Shown piece after piece: positions 1 to 5,837 of a DNA stretch of 5,837 bases. Within the stretch, counting starts at the first letter, position 1; each line of letters starts with the position of its first letter. The notes beneath the pieces are model-generated. The model saw only the letters and a list, made by a program, of their open reading frames with translations, made no database searches and had not been told where the DNA came from. Position numbers and translations under genes: made by a program. Location: contig JABMMK010000148.1 of the NCBI GenBank assembly GCA_013205605.1, positions 1 through 5,837 on the forward strand, written 5' to 3'. This DNA is from Cytophagales bacterium (GTDB lineage Bacteria > Bacteroidota > Bacteroidia > Cytophagales > Spirosomataceae).

Positions 1-82
1 CCACAGAGGAGGCAATAATGACTTGCCACAGTTTTTGAACAGGTATTTTATTATTATCGAATTCAGGATTCGAAGTGGGCAT
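1..82 (-). CDS. N-terminal fragment of a divergent transporter, probably major facilitator superfamily (runs off left edge)
   Basis: Read on the minus strand, an ATG at 82 opens a frame that stays open for 27 codons to the window edge. The peptide begins MPTSNPEFDNNKIPVQ, a short hydrophilic and presumably cytoplasmic tail, and continues KLWQVIIASSV, which looks like the start of a first transmembrane helix. A polar tail followed by a (Q/K)VIxASSxG-like segment resembles the start of MFS transporters of the metabolite:proton symporter type, whose first helix usually continues GTxIEWYDF; that diagnostic part lies outside the window. There is no other ATG in frame between this one and the upstream in-frame stop at 131-133, so the start is well supported if the gene is real. 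It is transcribed away from the LacI-type regulator across a 167-bp spacer, an arrangement common for a sugar permease beside its regulator. Substrate and subfamily are inference; a chance open frame cannot be excluded at this length. Confidence 0.5.
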   Translation of the reverse strand, partial: MPTSNPEFDNNKIPVQKLWQVIIASSV

Positions 83-105
83 ACGTGATAGGTTTAGAAA
101 GATGA

Positions 106-136
106 AATTAGGAAGGGAGGGGGAAAATTCCTAATT
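106..136. repeat. 9-bp perfect inverted repeat with purine-only loop in the divergent spacer
   Basis: AATTAGGAA at 106-114 is matched exactly in reverse complement by TTCCTAATT at 128-136, separated by 13 bases (115-127) that are all G or A. The purine run spans 111-127 on the plus strand and is strikingly G-rich for an AT-rich spacer. If the minus-strand gene is transcribed from further right, this would be a hairpin in its mRNA leader ending 23 bases before its ATG. As DNA it could equally be a dyad bound by a regulator. There is no T-tract after it, so it does not look like an intrinsic terminator. Confidence 0.45.
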
Positions 137-147
137 ATTTGCCAACC

Positions 148-160
148 GTCATGCCATGAC
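148..160. promoter_or_regulatory. Perfect 6-1-6 palindrome, candidate operator in the divergent spacer
   Basis: GTCATG at 148-153 and CATGAC at 155-160 are exact reverse complements around a single C at 154. The site lies roughly in the middle of the 167-bp spacer between the divergent transporter and the LacI-type regulator, where a regulator could act on both promoters. Its sequence differs from the GCAAACGTTTGC palindrome upstream of the SusC gene, so if it is an operator it may belong to a different transcription factor. No binding protein is identifiable from the window. Confidence 0.35.
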
Positions 161-207
161 TTCAATGATACTTATCAAATGAATGTAATTTTTTCATCTA
201 AAATTGA

Positions 208-215
208 TACATTTG
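208..215 (+). promoter_or_regulatory. Candidate Bacteroidota -7 promoter element for the LacI-type regulator
   Basis: TACATTTG at 208-215 is an exact match to the Bacteroidota -7 consensus TAnnTTTG. It would place the transcription start near 222 and give a leader of roughly 28 bases before the ATG at 250. I see no convincing -33 TTTG at the expected distance upstream, so the call rests on the -7 element and its position only. Confidence 0.4.
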
Positions 216-249
216 ATTAGTTAACCAATATAAAAATTCAAGAATTTAG

Positions 250-1278
250 ATGGGAAACACTGTTTCAATTAAAGACATTGCCCGTAAATTCAAGTGTGCT
301 CCTTCCACTATTTCTCGGGCTTTGAATGATCATCCGATGATCAACATAGACACGAGAAAGACCATTCAGGAATATGCGAATAAAGTGGGGTATCAAAAAA
401 ATACGATTTCACTCAGTTTGTTAAATCAGTGTTCAAATACTTTAGGGGTCATTATTCCCTCCATTTCTCATTATCACGAGACGGCCATTATTGAAGGTCT
501 TGAGGCTATTTTACAACCTGCGGGCTACCTATTAAACATTTGTTTAACGAATGAATCCCATGCGTTAGAAAAAGAATATTTAGATCGCCTGGTTGCGAAT
601 CGAGTCGATGCTATTTGCATCTCGCTGTCTCAAGAAACCTTTGACCATTCATTGAATGAGCATATAGACAAAGCGATTAGTCGATCATTGCCCATCATTT
701 TTATGGATCGTTTTTACCATGCATTAGATGTGGATCGGGTGATTACGGATGATTTTAAGGGGGCTTTTATGGCGACCGAGCATCTGATTCAAATGGGGTG
801 CCAACGAATTGCCCACTTGCATGGGCCTAAGGGGATTACGGTGTCCCAACAAAGATTTAAGGGCTATGAGGCATGTCTGAAAAAATACGGGAGGGATGTT
901 GACGATCAATTAGTGAAGCAAGTGATGTTTTCTCCCGAGAGTGGTTTAGCGGCAACAAAGTCTTTGTTGGACCAGAAAACAAAACCAGATGGAATTTTTG
1001 CTGTGAATGACGAAGTGTGTTTTGGAGCGATGAAAATAATTCAAGAAAAAAATTATAAAATCCCGGAAGAGATTGCTTTGGTCGGTTTTGACGATATCCC
1101 CCTGGCAGCTTTTGCACCTATCGCCTTAAGTTCTGTTTCGAGACAAAGCAAAAAAATAGGAGAACAATCTGCCCATTTGTTTTTATCTAAAATGAACGGA
1201 ATGCATCAGCACCAACAATTCGCTTTGGAGCCCGAATTAATCATTCGAGAGTCTTCTCAAAGGAATCATTGTTCCTAA
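250..1278 (+). CDS. LacI/GalR-family transcriptional regulator
   Basis: A cytoplasmic DNA-binding regulator of 342 residues, the normal length for the family. Residues 6-25 (SIKDIARKFKCAPSTISRAL) form the N-terminal helix-turn-helix, with the family's S-T-(I/V)-S-R-A-L-N recognition helix followed by the third helix up to GYQKN at 47-51 and a hinge region around 52-62. The periplasmic-binding-protein-like sensor domain begins at LGVIIPSI (65-72). Typical family motifs follow: FMDR at 151-154, TDD at 166-168, HLIQMGCQRIAHLHGP at 178-193, R202/GY205-206, PDGIFAVND at 246-254 and IPEEIALVGFDD at 271-282. The ATG at 250 is chosen because the helix-turn-helix starts six residues later, as usual. 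The gene lies 180 bp upstream of the SusC-like gene on the same strand and is divergent from a probable transporter, so it most likely controls this glycan-uptake locus by binding the palindrome at 1368-1379. The ligand, probably a sugar or sugar phosphate, cannot be read from the sequence. Family assignment is secure; target and ligand are inferred. Confidence 0.96.
   Translation: MGNTVSIKDIARKFKCAPSTISRALNDHPMINIDTRKTIQEYANKVGYQKNTISLSLLNQCSNTLGVIIPSISHYHETAIIEGLEAILQPAGYLLNICLTNESHALEKEYLDRLVANRVDAICISLSQETFDHSLNEHIDKAISRSLPIIFMDRFYHALDVDRVITDDFKGAFMATEHLIQMGCQRIAHLHGPKGITVSQQRFKGYEACLKKYGRDVDDQLVKQVMFSPESGLAATKSLLDQKTKPDGIFAVNDEVCFGAMKIIQEKNYKIPEEIALVGFDDIPLAAFAPIALSSVSRQSKKIGEQSAHLFLSKMNGMHQHQQFALEPELIIRESSQRNHCS
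1261..1276 (+). repeat. Short inverted repeat overlapping the end of the regulator gene
   Basis: AGGAA at 1261-1265 pairs with TTCCT at 1272-1276 around a 6-base loop, overlapping the last codons and the stop codon of the LacI-type gene. It is followed by an AT-rich tract (1277-1296) without a clean run of T. It could be a weak transcription end, but a 5-bp, A/T-containing stem in this composition may be chance. Confidence 0.2.
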
Positions 1279-1336
1279 ATTTAATTAATTTAATATTCGG
1301 TAACAATTTCTTAAAATAGGCCTCGTCTTCATTACT

Positions 1337-1344
1337 TATTTTTG
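1337..1344 (+). promoter_or_regulatory. Candidate -7 promoter element for the SusC/SusD operon
   Basis: TATTTTTG at 1337-1344 matches the Bacteroidota -7 consensus TAnnTTTG exactly. The expected start would be near 1351, leaving a leader of about 108 bases before the SusC ATG. This would put the palindrome at 1368-1379 about 17-29 bases downstream of the start, a position where a bound repressor would block transcription. No good -33 TTTG is visible at the usual spacing. A weaker alternative is AACGTTTG at 1371-1378 inside the palindrome, paired with the TTTG at 1341-1344, but its spacing of 26 bases is long. Confidence 0.4.
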
Positions 1345-1367
1345 CGACGCTTTAGAATGATTCAATT

Positions 1368-1379
1368 GCAAACGTTTGC
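1368..1379. promoter_or_regulatory. Probable LacI-family operator upstream of the SusC gene
   Basis: GCAAACGTTTGC is a perfect 12-bp palindrome with a central CG. Even-length dyads with a central CG are the usual operator form for LacI/GalR-family proteins, because the hinge helices insert at the central CpG step. It lies 79 bp before the SusC start codon, in the spacer immediately downstream of a LacI-type gene, so that protein is the natural candidate to bind it. No equally good copy is seen in front of the regulator gene itself, so there is no sign of autoregulation through this motif. Confidence 0.75.
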
Positions 1380-1392
1380 GTAATTTTTCTGA

Positions 1393-1423
1393 AGGAATTC
1401 AAATAAAAAATAATTAAATTCCT
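1393..1423 (+). repeat. 7-bp inverted repeat in the SusC leader
   Basis: AGGAATT at 1393-1399 is matched in reverse complement by AATTCCT at 1417-1423, with a 17-base AT-only loop apart from one C. A further copy of AAATTCC follows at 1425-1431, so the right arm is part of a direct repeat at a 9-base step. In RNA it could form a modest hairpin ending 35 bases before the SusC start codon. The sequence is strongly AT-rich and the structure may be incidental. Confidence 0.3.
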
Positions 1424-1458
1424 GAAATTCCAATTTTCTAAAAATTTAATTTCATCTC

Positions 1459-4400
1459 ATGAAAAAAATCTTAGCGCATCATCAAGAGCTATTTTTGATG
1501 AAATCTGCCGGGTTGAAACTCATCAGTTTTTTGATGATCATCCTGCTGGGTTTATCCCCTTCTTTGTCTTGGGGTCAAGGTTCAGGCAAAACCGTCAAGG
1601 GAACATTAATAGACGCCACGACTAAGGAGGCCTTAGTAGGAGGTAGTGTTTTAATTAAAGGAACGACCAAAGGTGCCACAGCAGATGCCAATGGGCAATA
1701 TTCGATTAATGTATCGGATGACAATGCCGTTTTAGTGTTTCGTTTTTTGGGATATGATTCTCAAGAAATAGCCGTGGGCAGTCGCGCTACCATAGACGTT
1801 TCCTTGAAAGCCAATGCTTCCAGTTTGGAGCAGGTGGTTGTTGTGGGTTACGGAACTCAAAAGAAAACAGACGTTACCGGTTCAGTTAAATCGGTATCCA
1901 GCGAAGCCTTTAATAAAGGTATTATCAATTCACCGGAGCAATTACTTCAAGGTAAAGTGGCCGGTGTCAATGTAACTTCAGCCTCGGGTGAGCCAGGTGG
2001 ATCGCAAGGCATTACCATTCGTGGACCAGGTAGTATTCGTGTGGGTAGTGGACCTTTATATGTAATCGATGGTTTGCCATTGGATGGGGGAATTGGGAAT
2101 TTTTTAAATCCTTCCGATATTGAAAAAATGGATGTATTAAAGGACGCATCTGCTACCGCTATTTATGGAACTAGAGGCGCAAATGGTGTTATTTTAATTA
2201 CAACAAAAAAGGGGAAAGTAGGATTTTCAACGATGAATTTCTCTACAGATTATGCCATATCAAGTTTAGCTAGGCCTCTGCCAGTGTTATCCGCAGCCGA
2301 CTTTCGTACCCAAGTAGGAAAGAATGGGGGTATATTGGAGGATTTTGGTTCAAATACAGATTGGCAAAATCAAATAACTCGTTCTGCCATTACGCAAAAT
2401 CATAACCTAAGTTTAGGGGGTGGAGCCAAGAACTTAACGTATTATGCTTCTTTTGGTGCACAGATGCAACAAGGTATTCTTAAGAATAACCAGTTGGACC
2501 GCCTTTCAGGTCGTATGAACGTTACTCAAAAATTCTGGGAAGATCGTTTAATTATTGACGCCAACATCAGTTTTTCAAATGTGGTTAATCTTCGTCCGCC
2601 GATCGAAAGTTTGTTGGGAACGGCTATTTCAAATAATCCAACGTTGCCAGTTTATGAAGCAAACGGTACAACACCCGCTAAATTCTTGAACGCATCCAAC
2701 CCGTTGATTACATTAAATTTGAATAAAGATATTAATACGGCGAACCGTTTTATTGCCAATATTTCACCATCCGTGAAATTAGCGAAGGGTTTAATCTATA
2801 AATTGAACTACGGATATGACAACCAAACCGCTGTACGCGATATTCAATCGTTGGCCAATTTAGTGCCTCAGCAAAATGGTCGTTTGGATACCTACAATAA
2901 TAGCAATCAAAATACCCTTGTTGAGAATTACCTTACATTTAATTTAGAAGAAGGCGATCATGTTTTCTCTGCATTATTAGGTCATTCATTTCAAAAAATT
3001 CAATACCAAGGTCGTACTTGGAGTATCAATAAGTTCCCAATCGTTCCGACGGAGCCTATCTATAACCCAGGCATAGGTCAAGAGTTGACGTTAGCGACTA
3101 ATAGGCCATCGGGTTCTGTAACGATTAATGAATTGCAGTCGTTTTTCTCTCGTTTGAATTATCAGTTTCAAGACAAGTATTTAGTTACCGCCACGGTTCG
3201 TGCAGACGGTTCGTCTAAATTTGGTTCAAATAATAGGTATGGTTATTTCCCATCTTTCTCTTTAGGTTGGAGATTATCTGAAGAGCCATTCTTAAAGAAT
3301 ACGTCGATTAGTAATTTGAAATTAAGAGGAGGTTGGGGACAAACGGGTAACCAAGAAATTCCTTCCAAAATCACTCAACCTTTATTCACGGCTTCCGTAT
3401 CAGGTACGACTTCATATCCATTGGATAATGGGTCAAGCTATGCTCCAGGAATCACGTATTCTCGTTTAGCTAATCCAGATATTCAGTGGGAGGTTTCGAC
3501 ACAGTCCAATGTAGGTTTAGATTTTGCCTTCTTAAATGGAGCATTATCGGGATCAGTGGACGTGTTTAATAAAGTTTCTAGTAATATTTTATTGGAAATT
3601 ATTCCTTCAGATCCTGTTCAGCCAGCTAGTTCAGTTTGGGCCAATGTGGCCAACATGCAAATCAATAACAGTGGGGTGGAATTAGATTTGGATTACAAAT
3701 TAACCACTGCGGGAGGTTGGAAATACAATGTGGGTGGAAACTTAACCTTAATAAAAAATGAAGTGGTTAACTCTCCTTACACAGTGATTCAATCTGGAGG
3801 AGCTTCAGGTTCTGGTTTGACTTCTGCCACAATTAATGGTTATGTCAATGGTCAACCGATTGGAACCTTTTTCTTAAAAGATTTTACAGGGGTAGATGCA
3901 AAAGGAGTTAGTACTTATCGGGATACCGACGGGGACGGAATCGTATCTGATAAGGACCGTATTTCAGCAGGTTCAGCATTGCCAAGCACACAGTATAACT
4001 TCTTTGGAAATGTATCCTATAAAGGTTTTGATTTGTCATTGCAGTTTAATGGTGTGTCAGGAAATATGATTTATGACAATACGGCCAACAACGCATTTTA
4101 TAAGTTGAAAATCTCAAAAAATAATAACGTAATACCCGCAGCTTATGCGTTGGCCAATGAGTCGACGAGTAACGCCGCGCCAGTATCTACGCGTTATTTG
4201 AAAGATGGAGCTTTTGTTCGTCTGAATAATACAACTTTAGGCTACAGTTTTGACACTCAAAAAATGGGGATCAATAAATGGATCTCTACTGCGCGTTTAT
4301 CCGTTACAGGACAAAACTTATGGATCGCAACAGCTTATGATGGCTACGATCCTGAGGTAAATAAAAATGCATCAGACGCGGGAATTTCTTCCTACGGCAT

Positions 4401-4461
4401 TGACTATTTAAGTTATCCAAAAGCCAAAACAATTATTTTTGGTTTAAATCTTACATTTTAA
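1459..4461 (+). CDS. SusC-like TonB-dependent outer-membrane transporter (SusC/RagA family)
   Basis: A complete 1000-residue outer-membrane transporter that, with its SusD partner, imports oligosaccharides using TonB energy. A signal peptide covers about 1-40 (hydrophobic LISFLMIILLGL, likely cleavage after SWGQ). Residues about 45-118 form the carboxypeptidase-D regulatory-like domain typical of the family, with GTTKGATADANGQYSI and FRFLGYDSQE. SSLEQVVVVGYGTQKK at 121-136 is the SusC/RagA signature and probable TonB contact. The plug follows, with TIRGPGSIRVGSGPLYVIDG (187-205) and IEKMDVLKDASATAIYGTRGANG to TTKKG (221-252). The rest is the 22-strand barrel, ending in IIFGLNLTF with the terminal Phe expected of BAM substrates. 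DTDGDGIVSDKD at 822-833 resembles an EF-hand calcium loop, a feature common in this family. No N-terminal secretin/TonB (STN) domain is present, so coupling to an anti-sigma factor is not expected, in line with the LacI-type regulator upstream. A second ATG at 1498 (residue 14) would give a more compact signal peptide and could be the real start. Confidence 0.97.
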   Translation: MKKILAHHQELFLMKSAGLKLISFLMIILLGLSPSLSWGQGSGKTVKGTLIDATTKEALVGGSVLIKGTTKGATADANGQYSINVSDDNAVLVFRFLGYDSQEIAVGSRATIDVSLKANASSLEQVVVVGYGTQKKTDVTGSVKSVSSEAFNKGIINSPEQLLQGKVAGVNVTSASGEPGGSQGITIRGPGSIRVGSGPLYVIDGLPLDGGIGNFLNPSDIEKMDVLKDASATAIYGTRGANGVILITTKKGKVGFSTMNFSTDYAISSLARPLPVLSAADFRTQVGKNGGILEDFGSNTDWQNQITRSAITQNHNLSLGGGAKNLTYYASFGAQMQQGILKNNQLDRLSGRMNVTQKFWEDRLIIDANISFSNVVNLRPPIESLLGTAISNNPTLPVYEANGTTPAKFLNASNPLITLNLNKDINTANRFIANISPSVKLAKGLIYKLNYGYDNQTAVRDIQSLANLVPQQNGRLDTYNNSNQNTLVENYLTFNLEEGDHVFSALLGHSFQKIQYQGRTWSINKFPIVPTEPIYNPGIGQELTLATNRPSGSVTINELQSFFSRLNYQFQDKYLVTATVRADGSSKFGSNNRYGYFPSFSLGWRLSEEPFLKNTSISNLKLRGGWGQTGNQEIPSKITQPLFTASVSGTTSYPLDNGSSYAPGITYSRLANPDIQWEVSTQSNVGLDFAFLNGALSGSVDVFNKVSSNILLEIIPSDPVQPASSVWANVANMQINNSGVELDLDYKLTTAGGWKYNVGGNLTLIKNEVVNSPYTVIQSGGASGSGLTSATINGYVNGQPIGTFFLKDFTGVDAKGVSTYRDTDGDGIVSDKDRISAGSALPSTQYNFFGNVSYKGFDLSLQFNGVSGNMIYDNTANNAFYKLKISKNNNVIPAAYALANESTSNAAPVSTRYLKDGAFVRLNNTTLGYSFDTQKMGINKWISTARLSVTGQNLWIATAYDGYDPEVNKNASDAGISSYGIDYLSYPKAKTIIFGLNLTF

Positions 4462-4479
4462 TTAGTAGATAGAAAAATA

Positions 4480-5837
4480 ATGAAAAAGATAAAAAAAGTT
4501 TCTCTACTCGTTTTTGGAATGTTGGCGCTTTATAGCTGTACCAATTTGAACGAGATTGTTTTAGACGAATATAATGCAGCAGGCTTGACAGATAAGCAAG
4601 CAGCTGAGGGAGCCATAGTTCCTGTGTATGCATTTTTGCCAAACTTGTATCGCCATACGATACATTTTGCATTGAGCGAAATATCAACGGATGAGGCTAT
4701 TTTACCTTATCGTGGAGGTACGGACTGGGGTGATAATGGAATTTATTTATCCCTACATAGGCATGAAACAATGAGTAATGATCCCAACGTTCGTGATGAG
4801 TGGGTTCATATTTTAACGGGTATATCAAGATCGGTAACCGCCATTAATGCCTTGCAAATTTCAAAAGATCCTGCAGCTAAATTATATTTAGCGGAAGCAA
4901 GAGGGATGCGCGCATTTTATAACATGTTGATGTTGGATGCCTTTGGAGTAGCCTTTTCTAAGGAAGATTTGGGAGATGTTTCAACCATTTTACGTGGAGA
5001 CAAAGCGGTGGAATACATCAAATCTGAATTATTGGCTGTGGAGCCCGTATTAGAAACAGGCGTAGGACCAGGTCGATTGACCAAGGCAGGTGCTTGGGGA
5101 ATTCTGGCTCGTTTATATTTAAATGCGGCAGCGTATCGAGATATTTATGCAGCTCAATACACCTTCAAGCCAGAAGATATGGACAAGGTGATCGAATATT
5201 CAGATAAGATCATTAACTCGGGTCAATACAGTTTATCTCCTGATTATTGGGCTATTTTTGGTAATGCAAACCATGATAATAAGGAATTGGTTTTCGCGAT
5301 TGACCAGCGTGCTGAATTGAATGGACACAATCGTATGTCTTATTTCTCTTTAGCGAATGACCAGCGTCCTTTGCCTGCCTATCCAGGAGCCAATGGTACA
5401 GATGGTCCAGGGATTACTTCTGATTTTTATCAATCATGGGTATCCACGTACGGTTCTGTTGACCCTGCGGCTGGCGACCCTCGTTTCTATAAGCAGAACA
5501 TCAAACCTACGGACGAATGTATCGCGGAGGCTCAATATAATATAGATCGTGGAATTTTAAGAGGCCAACAATATGGATTGCAATTTGCAGGGGGTGCATT
5601 TTTAAAATGCCCCGATGGAAAGTTTAAGGTAGGTAAGATCTATAACACGAGAAAAGCCGCGCCATATCCAGCCGTGATCCATACGGAGAAAATTGATTTT
5701 ACGCCTAGTGGAAGCGATTACAGTACAGGATTTCGCGTAGAGAAATATGAGTTCAGTAAAAAATCTCAATCAGGTCGTAATTTTGGTGAAGCAGATATCT
5801 CCATCGTTCGTTTAGCCGATGTTTATTTAATGCGTGC
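4480..5837 (+). CDS. SusD-like outer-membrane glycan-binding lipoprotein (RagB/SusD family), C-terminus beyond window
   Basis: The frame opens with ATG at 4480, 18 bp after the SusC stop, and stays open for 452 codons to the right edge, so the gene is truncated only by the window. It should be the surface lid of the SusC barrel and bind glycan before import. MKKIKKVSLLVFGMLALYSC is a lipoprotein signal peptide with lipobox LYSC and Cys20 as the lipidated residue. Family features in order are: TDEAILPYRGGTDWGDNG at 70-87 followed by LHRHE (92-96); AEARGMRAFYNMLMLDAFG at 139-157, the conserved TPR-like helix; GRLTKAGAWGILARLYLNAA at 198-217; DPRFYK around 333-338; and ISIVRLADVYLMR at 440-452, the start of the conserved C-terminal helix that normally continues YAEALN. 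Family members usually run to about 500-560 residues, so perhaps 50-110 are missing. Co-transcription with the SusC gene is very likely. The bound glycan cannot be deduced. Two Cys residues at 347 and 377 are noticeable, but no pairing can be claimed. Confidence 0.96.
   Translation, partial: MKKIKKVSLLVFGMLALYSCTNLNEIVLDEYNAAGLTDKQAAEGAIVPVYAFLPNLYRHTIHFALSEISTDEAILPYRGGTDWGDNGIYLSLHRHETMSNDPNVRDEWVHILTGISRSVTAINALQISKDPAAKLYLAEARGMRAFYNMLMLDAFGVAFSKEDLGDVSTILRGDKAVEYIKSELLAVEPVLETGVGPGRLTKAGAWGILARLYLNAAAYRDIYAAQYTFKPEDMDKVIEYSDKIINSGQYSLSPDYWAIFGNANHDNKELVFAIDQRAELNGHNRMSYFSLANDQRPLPAYPGANGTDGPGITSDFYQSWVSTYGSVDPAAGDPRFYKQNIKPTDECIAEAQYNIDRGILRGQQYGLQFAGGAFLKCPDGKFKVGKIYNTRKAAPYPAVIHTEKIDFTPSGSDYSTGFRVEKYEFSKKSQSGRNFGEADISIVRLADVYLMR

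Noticed and set aside
57..73. TCGAAT/ATTCGA inverted repeat with a 5-base loop
   Set aside because: It is short and lies inside the N-terminal coding part of the divergent gene; most likely chance.
79..90. GCATACGTGATA as a second LacI operator over the transporter start codon
   Set aside because: The left half matches GCAAAC in 5 of 6 positions, but the right half matches GTTTGC in only 2 of 6, so the dyad is not convincing.
176..183. Minus-strand -7 promoter element for the divergent transporter (TTCATTTG read 183 to 176)
   Set aside because: It has one mismatch to TAnnTTTG and no -33 element at a suitable distance; too weak to annotate, though no better candidate was seen in the spacer.
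724..1117. Open frames on the minus strand within the regulator gene (724-909 and 857-1117)
   Set aside because: They lie wholly inside the well-supported LacI-type coding sequence, overlap each other, and encode peptides with no recognisable domain.
1279..1300. Intrinsic terminator after the regulator gene
   Set aside because: The tract is AT-rich with an 8-bp TTAATTAA palindrome, but there is no GC-containing stem followed by a T run.
4451..4687. Minus-strand open frame of 78 codons across the SusC-SusD junction
   Set aside because: It overlaps the end of the SusC gene and the signal peptide of the SusD gene antisense, and its peptide has no family features.
5357..5545. Plus-strand open frame of 62 codons in a second frame within the SusD gene
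   Set aside because: The SusD frame runs through it uninterrupted with clear family motifs on both sides; this is a shadow frame.

Overview
The window looks like the regulatory end and first two structural genes of a polysaccharide (glycan) utilization locus from a member of the Bacteroidota. The evidence is a SusC-like TonB-dependent outer-membrane transporter followed 18 bp later by a SusD-like surface lipoprotein, AT-rich spacers, no strong Shine-Dalgarno sequences, and sequences fitting the Bacteroidota -7 element TAnnTTTG. The codon use and protein style would suit an environmental Cytophagales- or Flavobacteriia-like organism, but the genus cannot be fixed from this sequence.

Layout from left to right: (1) bases 1-82, minus strand, the first 27 codons of a gene that runs off the left edge, probably an inner-membrane major facilitator transporter; (2) 83-249, a divergent intergenic region with a 9-bp inverted repeat around a purine-only loop, a perfect 6-1-6 palindrome and a TAnnTTTG match that could drive the regulator; (3) 250-1278, plus strand, a full-length LacI/GalR-type regulator; (4) 1279-1458, a spacer with a TAnnTTTG match and, about 24 bp downstream of it, the 12-bp perfect palindrome GCAAACGTTTGC, which has the form of a LacI-family operator; (5) 1459-4461, a complete 1000-residue SusC-like transporter; (6) 4480 to the right edge, a SusD-like lipoprotein with 452 codons present and the C-terminal end missing.

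How the parts probably work together (inference): the SusD lipoprotein and SusC barrel form a lidded outer-membrane importer for an oligosaccharide. The LacI-type protein senses a sugar or sugar phosphate derived from it and binds the operator just downstream of the presumed susC promoter, so that susC-susD expression rises when the sugar is present. The divergent transporter could carry the product across the inner membrane, but only its N-terminus is visible. No glycoside hydrolase is in the window, so the substrate cannot be named.

I found no evidence of a novel system here: no mobile element, CRISPR array, tRNA or rRNA. The points worth a second look are the intergenic palindromes and the probable operator.
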